NCBI RefSeq assembly: GCF_010645075.1
Contig: NZ_JAADZV010000010.1
Coordinates: 115,794-179,793 of the forward strand
Source of the DNA: Flavobacterium limi
GTDB lineage: Bacteria; Bacteroidota; Bacteroidia; Flavobacteriales; Flavobacteriaceae
DNA length: 64,000 nucleotides
Direction of reading: 5' to 3'
This document shows positions 32,775 through 41,804 of the stretch, one piece after another (position 1 is the stretch's first letter; each line of letters starts with the position of its first letter). Both the position numbers and the translations under genes were made by a program. The notes below the pieces were generated by a model. That model worked only from the letters and a program-made list of their open reading frames with translations. It searched no databases and was not told the DNA's origin.

Positions 32775-33755
32775 TTAATTCAGTTTGGCTGATACCTGTT
32801 GTGTTTTTTTGTAGACAATAAATGGATAAACCAAATAATAAAAAGAGATAACTCCCAGCGTAAAAAGGATGACAAAACTACTAAGCCAATTAGGCATATC
32901 AATAGAATACCGTGTTATAAAACCTTCAAGAAATCCTGCACTGATTGTGAAAGGAAAAGTACTCAGAAATATTTTAAAACTGTTTTTGAAACCCATTTTA
33001 AAAGAATTTGCCCTCGAAAAAGTTTTTGGAAATAAAATGGATGCCCCTAAAATAAATCCTGCAGCAGTTTCTATAACGATAGCGAAAATTTCCATTGCAC
33101 CATGAATCCAGATGCTGCGGACACTTTTCCAGAAGACATTTTGTTCGTAAAAAAAATATTGAAACGATCCCAGCATGATTCCGTTTTGAGAGGAAATGTA
33201 AAAGGTTCCTAAACCTCCAAAAAGCCCCCAAATGTAGCATCTAGCGCCAACATAAAGGTTATTCATCGTAATACCTATAAAACTTCCCCAATTGCTTCCG
33301 GAACCATAAACAGCCATTGGATTCCCTTTTTTGATGTTCTCCAAAGTCATGTTTACATATCCGTCACCCAAAATTAACCGAACAAAATCCTGATCAAAAC
33401 GGGCCGAAACTACACCAATCGCAACGGTGACAAAAAATAAAACAAATGCATACAGCAAATACCTTCTGTAGTCATAAATCAGAAGTGGGACTTCTGTTTT
33501 AAAAAATTCTAAAAATCTGTTCTTTTCAGCTCGTTTGGTTTTGTAAATCTTTTGATAAATCTGTGATGCGAGATGATTTAAGTAAATCACTGTTTTACTT
33601 TTTGGATAATACGTTTGCGCATACGACAGATCATTCATCATTTGAATGTACAAATTCGCTAACTCATCAGGATTTTTTTTAGCTTTACCAAAAATAGCCA
33701 GTTCAAATTCCAGCCATTTTTCTTTATTTTGTTTTATGAATGCAACTTCTCTCAT
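32775..33755 (-). CDS. SpoIIM/DUF95-type membrane protein
   Basis: The 326-residue product matches the SpoIIM family (stage II sporulation protein M), here without sporulation. It has a soluble start (MREVAFIKQNKEKWLEFE) and about six membrane segments. Visible family features are LYVGARCYIWGLFGGLGTFYISSQNGIMLGSFQYFF and IWIHGAMEIFAIVIETAAGFILGASILFP. It is the first gene of the minus-strand MoxR cluster and starts 20 bp from the divergent RDD gene. In this setting it probably acts as a membrane partner; that is inference. Confidence 0.88.
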   Translation of the reverse strand: MREVAFIKQNKEKWLEFELAIFGKAKKNPDELANLYIQMMNDLSYAQTYYPKSKTVIYLNHLASQIYQKIYKTKRAEKNRFLEFFKTEVPLLIYDYRRYLLYAFVLFFVTVAIGVVSARFDQDFVRLILGDGYVNMTLENIKKGNPMAVYGSGSNWGSFIGITMNNLYVGARCYIWGLFGGLGTFYISSQNGIMLGSFQYFFYEQNVFWKSVRSIWIHGAMEIFAIVIETAAGFILGASILFPKTFSRANSFKMGFKNSFKIFLSTFPFTISAGFLEGFITRYSIDMPNWLSSFVILFTLGVISFYYLVYPFIVYKKTQQVSAKLN

Positions 33756-33775
33756 TGAGGGCTAAAATATAAAAT

Positions 33776-34522
33776 ATGTCAGAATTATCTATTAACACAA
33801 CCCAAAATGTTAAAATAAATTTTATAGCCGCTTCTGCAGGCGAGCGAATAGGCTCCTATTTTATAGATTTATCCATTAAAATTGCTTATGGGATAATGAT
33901 TTACGTGATTTTTTTTAATTGGCTTAATCTGGATTTTCTATTACAAAAATTAGATCAGTGGTCTGTTGGAACCATTCTTTTAGGGTTTTATTTTCCGGTT
34001 ATGATTTATTCGCTGACTCTTGAAAGCATTTTTGAAGGACAAACGATAGGAAAAAAGCTGATCAAAATTAAAGTCGTAAAAATTGACGGTTATCAGGCTG
34101 GTTTTGGAGATTATCTAATGCGGTGGTTTTTCAGGTTAATAGACATTTCAATTCTTTACGGGGTTATAGCACTCATTACTGTAGTTTCAAGCAAAAAAGG
34201 ACAAAGACTTGGCGATATGGTAGCAGGGACATCTGTAATTACCCTAAAAAATAAAATTAATATCAGCCATACAATTTTAGAAGAAATAGAAGAAACATAT
34301 GTTCCAACTTATCCTTTGGTTATAAAGCTGTCAGACAATGATATGCGAATTATAAAAGAAACATTTTTAAGAGCTGAGGCAAAAAATGATTACGAAATTA
34401 TTTATAAACTAGTTCATAAAATTGAAAATGTCACCGGAATCAAAAATCAGTCAATAGGAGATCCGGCTGGTTTTATCCGCACAGTTTTAAAAGATTACAA
34501 TTTTTATACTCAAAATATGTAA
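33776..34522 (+). CDS. RDD family membrane protein
   Basis: The 248-residue protein has an RDD domain in its first ~155 residues: AASAGERIGSYFIDLSIKIAYG, a second helix near 60-80, GQTIGKKLIKIKVVKIDGYQ, and RWFFRLIDISILYGVIALI followed by KGQRLGDMVAGTSVI. A soluble helical tail with LRAEAKNDYEIIYKLVHKIE follows. RDD proteins often pair with SpoIIM. The two genes diverge here with only 20 bp between start codons, so their promoters must overlap or lie within coding sequence. Confidence 0.9.
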   Translation: MSELSINTTQNVKINFIAASAGERIGSYFIDLSIKIAYGIMIYVIFFNWLNLDFLLQKLDQWSVGTILLGFYFPVMIYSLTLESIFEGQTIGKKLIKIKVVKIDGYQAGFGDYLMRWFFRLIDISILYGVIALITVVSSKKGQRLGDMVAGTSVITLKNKINISHTILEEIEETYVPTYPLVIKLSDNDMRIIKETFLRAEAKNDYEIIYKLVHKIENVTGIKNQSIGDPAGFIRTVLKDYNFYTQNM

Positions 34523-34545
34523 CCAAATTATGTAAATCATGTATA

Positions 34546-34971
34546 ATGGAAAAATTTAGATCTAAAATTAGTATTGGACTTGTGTTTTTTTTGGTTGTTG
34601 TTTTAGGAGGAATGTTGTTAAAATTGCTTTATGATGGGATTTGGTCAGTATCCGGATTGATTTTTTGTCAAATTCTTTTTATTGTTCATATGTTCTGGAC
34701 TACTTTCTATATTATAGAAAATGAAAAATTGCAGATAAAAAGTGGTTTTCTAATCAATTTTTCTATTGATATTCAGCTAATAAAAAAGATTTCTGAAACC
34801 AATACCCTTATGAGTGCACCGGCAGTTTCTTTTGACAGACTTGAAATTTTATACAATAAATTTGATACTGTAGTGATTTCTCCAAAAGAGAAAATTAAAT
34901 TTATTGAAGCAATTCAAAAAATAAATCCTGAGGTGGAAATAAAATTAAAAAATGAAACCTTAGTAACTTAG
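34546..34971 (+). CDS. PH-like domain membrane protein
   Basis: This 141-residue protein has two N-terminal membrane helices (ISIGLVFFLVVVLGGMLLKLL and GLIFCQILFIVHMFWTTFYI). A short soluble domain follows (YIIENEKLQIKSGFLINFSIDIQLIKKISE, then VVISPKEKIKFIEAIQKINP) that resembles bacterial PH-like domains. It lies 23 bp after the RDD gene. Function is unknown; association with the divergent MoxR cluster is inferred from position. Confidence 0.78.
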   Translation: MEKFRSKISIGLVFFLVVVLGGMLLKLLYDGIWSVSGLIFCQILFIVHMFWTTFYIIENEKLQIKSGFLINFSIDIQLIKKISETNTLMSAPAVSFDRLEILYNKFDTVVISPKEKIKFIEAIQKINPEVEIKLKNETLVT

Positions 34972-34999
34972 TATCCTCCGCAACTTAGAATCTTAAAAA

Positions 35000-35602
35000 A
35001 TGTTCCATCTTTTAGACATTATCGGTACAATGGCGTTTGCAATGTCAGGAGCTTTAACGGCCATGCATAAAAAACTGGATCCGTTTGGTGTTTTTATCAT
35101 TGCATTTGTTACGGCTGTTGGTGGCGGAACCCTTCGTGATGTCCTTATCGGGCGAACTCCGGTTGGCTGGATGCTCGATTTGAAATATGTTTATGTGATT
35201 ATTTTAGGATTTGGACTCGCAATCCTGTTTAGAAAAAAATTTGACAAGCTTCGTACTTCCTTATTTTTGTTTGATACCATTGGATTAGGGGTTTTCACCT
35301 TAATCGGACTTGAAAAAGGCATATCAATTGGTCTGCATCCCGTAATTTGTATTGCATTGGGAACAATGACGGCCTGTTTTGGCGGAGTAATCCGAGATAT
35401 TTTATGCACTGAGATTCCAACGATATTCAGAAGAGAAATTTATGCCACGATTTGTATTTTTGGAGGAATCGTATTTTTTGCATTGCGAAGTCTGGATTTG
35501 GATAAAGATATTTTATATTTAACGACTTCAATTGTTATAATTTCCGTACGGTTGCTGGCTGCAAAATTCAAATGGTATTTACCTGCATTTGATCATAAAT
35601 AG
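35000..35602 (+). CDS. TRIC/UPF0126 family membrane protein
   Basis: The 200-residue protein consists of two similar three-helix halves, the arrangement of bacterial trimeric intracellular cation (TRIC) channels/UPF0126. Signature glycine-rich motifs appear twice: FVTAVGGGTLRDVLIGRTP (about 37-55) and MTACFGGVIRDILCTEIP (about 121-138). Prokaryotic TRIC proteins are potassium-permeable channels. The gene is 28 bp after the PH-like gene; the acetyltransferase of the glycan locus begins 9 bp further on. Confidence 0.9.
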   Translation: MFHLLDIIGTMAFAMSGALTAMHKKLDPFGVFIIAFVTAVGGGTLRDVLIGRTPVGWMLDLKYVYVIILGFGLAILFRKKFDKLRTSLFLFDTIGLGVFTLIGLEKGISIGLHPVICIALGTMTACFGGVIRDILCTEIPTIFRREIYATICIFGGIVFFALRSLDLDKDILYLTTSIVIISVRLLAAKFKWYLPAFDHK

Positions 35603-35611
35603 AAAAAGAAA

Positions 35612-36589
35612 TTGAATAAATATACCGTAAAAAAATATACTGAAAACGATTATAAAACATGGAATGACTTTATTGCTCAGGCCAAAAACGCTACGTTTCT
35701 GTTTCATCGGGATTTTATGGAATATCATAAAGATCGTTTTGAAGATTATTCTTTATTGGTTTTTGAGGATAAAAGGTTAGTTGCAGTTTTACCGGCAAAT
35801 AAGGATGAAGAAAATGTTTACTCGCACCAGGGATTAACTTATGGAAGTCTGGTTTATAAAGACACGTTAAAACTGTCATCAGTTATTGAAGTTTTTAAAG
35901 GTATTTTGTATTTTTTGAACTCTAATACTATTCAAAAAATACAAATTAAATTGATTCCTTCTGTTTACCATCAAAAACCGTCTGATGAATTAAGTTATGC
36001 TCTTTTCTTGTCAGAAGCACAATTAATTCGAAGAGACAGCTTGGCCGTTATTGACTTATCCAATTCATATATCTTATCAAAAATTAGAAAAAGGGGTGTT
36101 AAAAGCGGAATAAATAATCGTTTGATTATTAAAGAGGTTGATCATTTCAATGATTTTTGGAATGAAATATTAATTCCGAATTTAGCAGATAAACATCAGG
36201 CAAAACCGGTACACAGTTTAGAAGAAATAACAAAATTAAAAGCTTTGTTTCCTGAAAATATCCGTCAGTTTAATGTCTATCAAAACGAGGTTATTGTTGC
36301 AGGAACTACTATTTTTGAAAGCTCAAATGTAGCACACAGCCAGTATATTTCTGGAAAAGAAGGAAAGAATGAACTGGGAGGAATAGATCTTTTATTTTAT
36401 CAATTAATTTCAGAAGTTTTCAAAAACAAACGATTTTTCGATTTTGGAATCTCAAATGAAAGCCAGGGCAGAAAGCTCAATGAAGGATTATCCTATTGGA
36501 AAGAAAGTTTTGGAGCGAGTAGCGTAATACATGATTTCTACGAAGTTGAAACCTCAAATTATAGTTTGCTAAATAACATTTTGATATGA
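35612..36589 (+). CDS. GNAT-type acyltransferase, likely sugar N-acyltransferase
   Basis: The 325-residue protein resembles the FemAB/GNAT acetyltransferase-6 group: WNDFIAQAKNATFLFHRDFMEYH at the N-terminus, a central KIRKRGVKSGINN, and a C-terminal fold with VAHSQYISGKEG, LGGIDLLFYQLISEVFKNKRFFDFGISNES. The start is TTG, as no nearby ATG exists, with the A-rich AGAAAAAGAAA preceding it. Its stop overlaps the start of the FdtB-type aminotransferase by 4 bp. N-acylation of the amino sugar made by that enzyme is the natural inference. Confidence 0.8.
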   Translation: MNKYTVKKYTENDYKTWNDFIAQAKNATFLFHRDFMEYHKDRFEDYSLLVFEDKRLVAVLPANKDEENVYSHQGLTYGSLVYKDTLKLSSVIEVFKGILYFLNSNTIQKIQIKLIPSVYHQKPSDELSYALFLSEAQLIRRDSLAVIDLSNSYILSKIRKRGVKSGINNRLIIKEVDHFNDFWNEILIPNLADKHQAKPVHSLEEITKLKALFPENIRQFNVYQNEVIVAGTTIFESSNVAHSQYISGKEGKNELGGIDLLFYQLISEVFKNKRFFDFGISNESQGRKLNEGLSYWKESFGASSVIHDFYEVETSNYSLLNNILI

Positions 36590-37683
36590 TTTCCTTTTTA
36601 GACCTAAAAAAAATAAACGAACCTTACGAAACTGCTTTTCAGGAAAAACTGAAATCGGTTTTGGAAGACGGCTGGTATATTTTAGGAAAGGAAGTGACAG
36701 CGTTCGAAAACAATTTTGCTAACTATTGCGGAGTAAAGCATTGCATAGGAGTTGGCAACGGCCTGGATGCATTGATTTTAATTTTCAAAGGTTATATTCA
36801 ATTAGGGAAGCTTAAAAAAGGAGATGAAGTTATTGTTACGGCAAATACTTATATAGCCAGTATCCTGGCCATTTTACAATCAGATTTAGTGCCGGTATTG
36901 GTCGAGCCAAAGCTTGAGACTTATAATATTGATCCTGATTCCGTTTCAGAAAAGTTGACATCAAAAACCAAAGCCATTTTAGCAGTTCACCTGTATGGGC
37001 AATTAGCCGAAATGGATATGATTAATACCATTGCAAATCAAAATAACCTTTTAGTAATCGAAGATGCGGCTCAGGCTCACGGCGCAATTTCTGGTTTTGG
37101 AAAATCCGGGAATCTTTCTGATGCAGCTGCTTTTAGTTTTTATCCGGGCAAAAACTTAGGTGCTTTGGGAGACGGGGGAGCAGTGGTTACAAATGATAGC
37201 GAACTGGCAAAAATAATTTTTTCGCTTCGGAATTATGGTTCTGAAAAAAAATATCATAATGAATTTGTTGGTGTAAATTCACGATTAGATGAATTACAGG
37301 CTGCTTTTTTAAATTTAAAATTACCGAATTTAGATAAGGACAATCAAAAACGCCGCGAGGTGGCAAAAAGCTATCTGACGGAAATTAAGAATGATAAAAT
37401 AACACTTCCATTTTGGGATTTAACTGAAAATCATGTTTTTCATTTATTTGTTATTCGTACCGAAAACAGAGATCATTTGCAGCAATATTTATCTGACAAC
37501 GGAATTCAAACGATGATTCATTATCCGATTCCGCCACACAAGCAACAAGCATTTTCAGACTGGAACATTTTGTCTTTTCCAGTTACAGAAAAAATACACA
37601 ATGAAGTTTTAAGTTTACCGATGAGTCCTGTTTTGACAAATGATCAGGTGAATTTTATTATTGAAGTTTTAAACCGATATTAA
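36586..37683 (+). CDS. fdtB: DegT/DnrJ/EryC1 sugar aminotransferase (FdtB/QdtB-like)
   Basis: The 365-residue PLP enzyme converts keto-sugars to amino sugars. MISFLDLKKINEPYE at the start and FSFYPGKNLGALGDGGA (PLP Lys near 189) are typical of FdtB/QdtB, which make dTDP-3-amino-3,6-dideoxyhexoses from the product of an FdtA/QdtA ketoisomerase. GNGLDALILI (about 57-66), AQAHGA and RLDELQAAFL are also visible. The partner ketoisomerase gene is 16 kb away at 53954, on the other side of the RHS block. The acyltransferase just upstream is coupled by a 4-bp overlap. Confidence 0.88.
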   Translation: MISFLDLKKINEPYETAFQEKLKSVLEDGWYILGKEVTAFENNFANYCGVKHCIGVGNGLDALILIFKGYIQLGKLKKGDEVIVTANTYIASILAILQSDLVPVLVEPKLETYNIDPDSVSEKLTSKTKAILAVHLYGQLAEMDMINTIANQNNLLVIEDAAQAHGAISGFGKSGNLSDAAAFSFYPGKNLGALGDGGAVVTNDSELAKIIFSLRNYGSEKKYHNEFVGVNSRLDELQAAFLNLKLPNLDKDNQKRREVAKSYLTEIKNDKITLPFWDLTENHVFHLFVIRTENRDHLQQYLSDNGIQTMIHYPIPPHKQQAFSDWNILSFPVTEKIHNEVLSLPMSPVLTNDQVNFIIEVLNRY

Positions 37684-37704
37684 ATTAAATTTTTATAAAA
37701 ATAA

Positions 37705-39018
37705 ATGAGAGAGTTAAAGTTATTTATTAAAAGATTTGTCCCTGAAAAAATCTGGATATCACTTATTAAGCTATATAACTTTATAGGATTAAGAGAATTG
37801 GGTATTCTTTATTTAGTCAAAAAGGCGCCAAAAAGACATCAAAAAGCACTTGAAATTGCCAGAAAAAAAGAAGTTTTAAAAGTCGCTTTTTTTTTGAATC
37901 ATGAATCGGTGTGGAAATATGAGGTACTTTATGATTTAATGTTGCAGCATCCTCGATTTGAACCTAAAATTTTTGTTTGCCCGGTTGTAAATTTTGGCAT
38001 GGAAAATATGCTTTTTGAAATGGACAAAGCCTTTGAAGGTTTTAAAAGTAAAGGCTATGACGTTATTAAAACATATGATAAAGTGACAGGGAAATATGTA
38101 GATGTAAAAAAAACTTTTGCCCCGGATATATTATTCTTTACCAATCCACACGAAGGATTACAAGATTATAAATTTTTTATAAAGAATTTTCCAAACACTT
38201 TAACCTGTTATGTGCCTTATAGTATTACAACAACTAATTATAAGTTTTCCTATAATTTAGATTTACACAGTCTTGTATGGAAAATTTTTTCAGAAACTCC
38301 CTTTCATAAAGAAATAGCGTCGCACAATAAAAGAAGTAAAGGAAAAAACAGCGTTGTGACAGGTTATCCGGGATTTGATCCTCTTTTGATTAATACAACG
38401 CCAAAAGAAGTTTGGAAAAATAAAAATCCAGCCTTAAAAAGAATTATATGGACGCCACACCATTTGATGAATGAGTTGAGCAAACTGTCTAATTTTTTAG
38501 AATATTATGATTTCTTTTTAGAATTGGCTATTAATTATAAAGACAAATTACAAATTGCATTCAATCCACACCCGCTTTTAAGAGTTAAATTAGAAAATGA
38601 CCCGAATTGGGGAAAACAGAAAACCGATGATTACTTTAATAAATGGATAAACCTTGAAAATGGTCAGTATGGGGATGGATATTATATTGATCTTTTTTTG
38701 ACGTCTGATGCGCTCATTCATGATAGTGGTTCTTTTATGGCAGAATATCTTATAACAGGAAAGCCGTCACTCTATATGATTCGAAACGAATCGGTGATGG
38801 ATTATTGGACTGTTTTTGGAGAACAAACATTAGCAGTTCATTATCAATCCCGAAATCAAAAACAAGTAATAGATTTTATTGAAAATGTAGTGGTGAAGGA
38901 AAATGATCCATTGAGAGAAGAACGTAATGCTTTTGTGAAAAATACGCTGTTACCAAAGAATAACTTAAACGCATCTCAAAACATATTGAATTATTTAGAG
39001 AGCCAAATCTTTCAGTGA
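37705..39018 (+). CDS. CDP-glycerol glycerophosphotransferase-like glycan enzyme
   Basis: The 437-residue protein resembles the TagB/TagF-type CDP-glycerol glycerophosphotransferase superfamily, with a GT-B fold. It has KVAFFLNHESVWKYEVLYDLM near 72, ILFFTNPHEGLQDY, then IIWTPHHLMNE near 252, LQIAFNPHPLL near 287, and SDALIHDSGSFMAEYL near 340. In Gram-negative capsule loci, such proteins add glycerol-phosphate or related groups. It lies 21 bp after the FdtB-type gene. The donor substrate is uncertain. Confidence 0.72.
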   Translation: MRELKLFIKRFVPEKIWISLIKLYNFIGLRELGILYLVKKAPKRHQKALEIARKKEVLKVAFFLNHESVWKYEVLYDLMLQHPRFEPKIFVCPVVNFGMENMLFEMDKAFEGFKSKGYDVIKTYDKVTGKYVDVKKTFAPDILFFTNPHEGLQDYKFFIKNFPNTLTCYVPYSITTTNYKFSYNLDLHSLVWKIFSETPFHKEIASHNKRSKGKNSVVTGYPGFDPLLINTTPKEVWKNKNPALKRIIWTPHHLMNELSKLSNFLEYYDFFLELAINYKDKLQIAFNPHPLLRVKLENDPNWGKQKTDDYFNKWINLENGQYGDGYYIDLFLTSDALIHDSGSFMAEYLITGKPSLYMIRNESVMDYWTVFGEQTLAVHYQSRNQKQVIDFIENVVVKENDPLREERNAFVKNTLLPKNNLNASQNILNYLESQIFQ

Positions 39019-39113
39019 TTTTGTTGTTTTTTTTTGTTTGGAATTTATCATCTAAACAGCATGATATTTTTGATTGAAGAAATTTAATACGATTAAATCT
39101 AATTTATTTACAA

Positions 39114-40562
39114 ATGGGCAATGTTTCTCTAAAATCAATTGCAACAAAGGGAATTTTCTGGTCAGCTGTTGATAAATTTGCTGTTCAGTTAGGACAATTT
39201 GCTGTAGGTGTAATACTTGCGCGAATTTTGATGCCGGAGGATTTTGGTTTAATGGGAATTCTGGTTATTTTTATGGCCTTGTCGCAAACTTTTGTTGAAA
39301 GTGGATTAGGTACGGGTTTAATCCAGCGTCAAAATAGATCAGAGATTGATTTTTCAACCTTATTTGTATTTAATTTAGGCGTAAGCAGTTTTTTTTATTT
39401 TTTATTGTTTTTTTCAGCACCTTATATTTCTTCTTTTTTCGGAAACCCTCAATTAACTGATTTGATAAGGATTTTAGGAATAAATTTATTTATAAATGCT
39501 TTCGCAATAGTCCAGCGAACCAAATTATCCATTACAATCAATTTTAAAACAATAGCAAAAAGTAATGTAATCGGAATGATAACTGGAGGATTATGTGGAA
39601 TAATTGCTGCTATAAACGGGTATGGAGTCTGGTCATTGGTTATTCAAATGCTTACAGGATCATTTTGTTCCTCAGCTTCATTATGGTTTTTAAGTAAATG
39701 GAGTCCGTCAGTTGCTTTTTCAAAAAAGGCATTTAAATCGCTATTTGGTTATGGTTCAAAATTGCTGGTAGCAAGTTTGTATGCTCAGATACTTAATAAT
39801 GTACATAATATTTGCTTAGGAAAATTGTATCCAACAGCTACATTAGGCTATTATACCAAAGCTAAGAGTTTTGCAGATATATCTGCAGGAACAATTGTTA
39901 GTGTTTTACAGCAAAGTACGTTTCCAATTCTTACATCAGTACAGCATGACAAAGAGAGATTAATTTCTATTTTCAGTAAAATGATTCGTATGTCAGCTTT
40001 TTTTATAATCCCGATAATGACGCTCATCTCTTTGTTAGGAAAGCCAATTGTGATACTGTTGCTTACTGAAAAATGGGTTTCTTTGATTCCTCTTTTGCAA
40101 TGGATGGTTTTTGCGCGTATTTTTTTTCCAATGAGTGTCCTCAATATGAACTTATTAAATGCAATTGGCCGTTCTGATTTATATTTAAAAGTAGATTTGT
40201 CTAAACTGCCCTTAACATTGCTGACTATGATAATTACAATTCCTCTTGGGGTAAAAGCTATGATAATTGGACATGTTGTTGGATCTGCTATTGCATTTGT
40301 AATAAATGCCTATTTACCAGGGAAGTTTTATGGTTATGGCCCTATTCAGCAATTAAAAGATATGCTGCCTTTTTTTATTGCTTCAATCGGAATGTCATTT
40401 TTGGTAATTACTATAACTTATTTAATAGATAATTTAATTTTACAGTTGATTTTAGGAATAGTATTAGGGGGGCTATGTTATATTTTTATTTGCTGGTCGT
40501 TAAAATCAAATGAATTAAAAGAAATTAGAGAATTGTTTAAAAGTAATTTTCATAATAACTGA
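39114..40562 (+). CDS. Polysaccharide flippase (Wzx/MOP family)
   Basis: The 482-residue protein has about 12-14 membrane segments. It begins ATKGIFWSAVDKFAVQLGQFAVGVILARILMPEDFGLMGI, the typical start of WzxC/TuaB-like oligosaccharide flippases of the MOP superfamily. FVESGLGTGLIQRQ and GYYTKAKSFADISAG also fit. It flips lipid-linked repeat units to the periplasm. It is the last glycan gene before the accessory block at 40.7 kb. No strong terminator is seen after it. Confidence 0.9.
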   Translation: MGNVSLKSIATKGIFWSAVDKFAVQLGQFAVGVILARILMPEDFGLMGILVIFMALSQTFVESGLGTGLIQRQNRSEIDFSTLFVFNLGVSSFFYFLLFFSAPYISSFFGNPQLTDLIRILGINLFINAFAIVQRTKLSITINFKTIAKSNVIGMITGGLCGIIAAINGYGVWSLVIQMLTGSFCSSASLWFLSKWSPSVAFSKKAFKSLFGYGSKLLVASLYAQILNNVHNICLGKLYPTATLGYYTKAKSFADISAGTIVSVLQQSTFPILTSVQHDKERLISIFSKMIRMSAFFIIPIMTLISLLGKPIVILLLTEKWVSLIPLLQWMVFARIFFPMSVLNMNLLNAIGRSDLYLKVDLSKLPLTLLTMIITIPLGVKAMIIGHVVGSAIAFVINAYLPGKFYGYGPIQQLKDMLPFFIASIGMSFLVITITYLIDNLILQLILGIVLGGLCYIFICWSLKSNELKEIRELFKSNFHNN

Positions 40563-40727
40563 TATGTTTTTAGTAAAAAAATCATTAATTTCTTATAAAA
40601 ATTATATTTTTAATATTTTTCGGACTTTATTTTTGTAAATTTTTATTTCTATATCCTAATTTAATTTTATTAAGAATAATTCTAACTTAAATTGTAATAT
40701 TGTACGGATAAATCTAAATATCTGTCA

Positions 40728-41762
40728 ATGAAAAACAACTTTACTTTACTGCTTTTTAGCTCTCTTTTTTTTAGCATAATAACAAATGCACAAATCAGTT
40801 CTGGTTCTGGGGGAAGTATTTTGCCTAATAGTTCAGTGTCAAATACAAATGTAGGTATTGGAACTACTGAGCCTACAGCCAAACTTGAAGTTGCCGGTAT
40901 TGTCAAAGCAAATGAAGGAGAATTTTTCAAATCCCTTCCAGACGGTGCAACCTATTCTGACTGGAAACACAGAAACATTTCAAATAGGGTTTTGAATTTG
41001 GGAACCGTGAGAGACCCTTTAGAAAATGGCAGATTATTATGTTTCTATGATCATCCTCAGTCTAATGTAATTAATTTGACTAAATCTGCTTTTGCATTGA
41101 CTATTGATGATAGAAGTAATCATACAAGATTTATTACAAAAGCAGATACTGGTGGAGAAGGGTATTTTTCGCTTATGGATAAAAATCAAACAGATTATTT
41201 TAAAGTGTATGATTATGGTAATGATGTTTTTACTTTGAATATGCCTAAACCCAATACAAGAGTAATAATTGGTGCAGGAGTTGACTATGCAAATAGTTTA
41301 GGTCACAAATTATTTGTTCAGGGTGGCAGTGCCAAAATAGAAGGAAACATTCTAACAGATGCAAATTTAGGTATAGGAACTTCAAATTTTACAGACGGTT
41401 CAGATACCTACAGACTTTCAGTAAAAGGAAAAGTAAGGGCAGAGGAAGTAAAAGTATACAATACCTGGGCAGATTATGTTTTTGCCAAAAACTACGATTT
41501 AAAACCGCTAAAAGAAGTCGAGAATTATATCACTACAAACGGCCACTTACCAAATGTACCTTCAGCCAAAGAAATTACAGAGAAAGGGCTTGAACTTGGT
41601 GAAATGGCAAAAATCCAGCAGGAAAAAATCGAAGAACTTACACTTTATTTAATTCAGCAGAATAAGGAAATAGCAGAACAAAAGCAGTATTTAATTCAAC
41701 AAAATAAAGAAATGGAGGAATTAAAATCTCAGGTTAAAGCTTTATTGGCTTCTAAAAAATGA
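40728..41762 (+). CDS. Exported fibre-like protein with C-terminal coiled coil (paralogue 1)
   Basis: The 344-residue protein has a signal peptide ending SIITNAQ and a Gly/Ser-rich stretch. A motif NVGIGTTEPTAKLEVAG follows, as found in tail-fibre and S74-like proteins. A variable middle is followed by a conserved C-terminal module (about 212-344) with LSVKGKVRAEEVKVYNTWADYVF, HLPNVPSAKEITEKGLELGEM and a coiled coil that repeats LIQQNKE. The module is almost identical to that of the next gene. The region resembles the end domain of phage tail spikes, but no peptidase residues are claimed. The preceding gap 40563-40727 is AT-rich with no certain promoter. Confidence 0.8.
   Translation: MKNNFTLLLFSSLFFSIITNAQISSGSGGSILPNSSVSNTNVGIGTTEPTAKLEVAGIVKANEGEFFKSLPDGATYSDWKHRNISNRVLNLGTVRDPLENGRLLCFYDHPQSNVINLTKSAFALTIDDRSNHTRFITKADTGGEGYFSLMDKNQTDYFKVYDYGNDVFTLNMPKPNTRVIIGAGVDYANSLGHKLFVQGGSAKIEGNILTDANLGIGTSNFTDGSDTYRLSVKGKVRAEEVKVYNTWADYVFAKNYDLKPLKEVENYITTNGHLPNVPSAKEITEKGLELGEMAKIQQEKIEELTLYLIQQNKEIAEQKQYLIQQNKEMEELKSQVKALLASKK
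41361..41674 (+). repeat. C-terminal module duplicated at 42394-42706
   Basis: The last ~310 bp of the two fibre-like genes are close copies of each other. Long identical stretches cover GTATACAATACCTGGGC and GAAGTCGAGAATTATATCAC, and most differences fall in third codon positions. The N-terminal two thirds are far more divergent. This indicates duplication with purifying selection or gene conversion on the C-terminal module. Confidence 0.85.
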
Positions 41763-41804
41763 TTTTAAAATTAAAAACTATCTCTAAAATAATAAATCCG
41801 GACA

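Noticed and set aside
32775..33755. Sporulation role for the SpoIIM homologue
   Set aside because: Gram-negative context and MoxR cluster; the family is widespread in non-sporulating bacteria.
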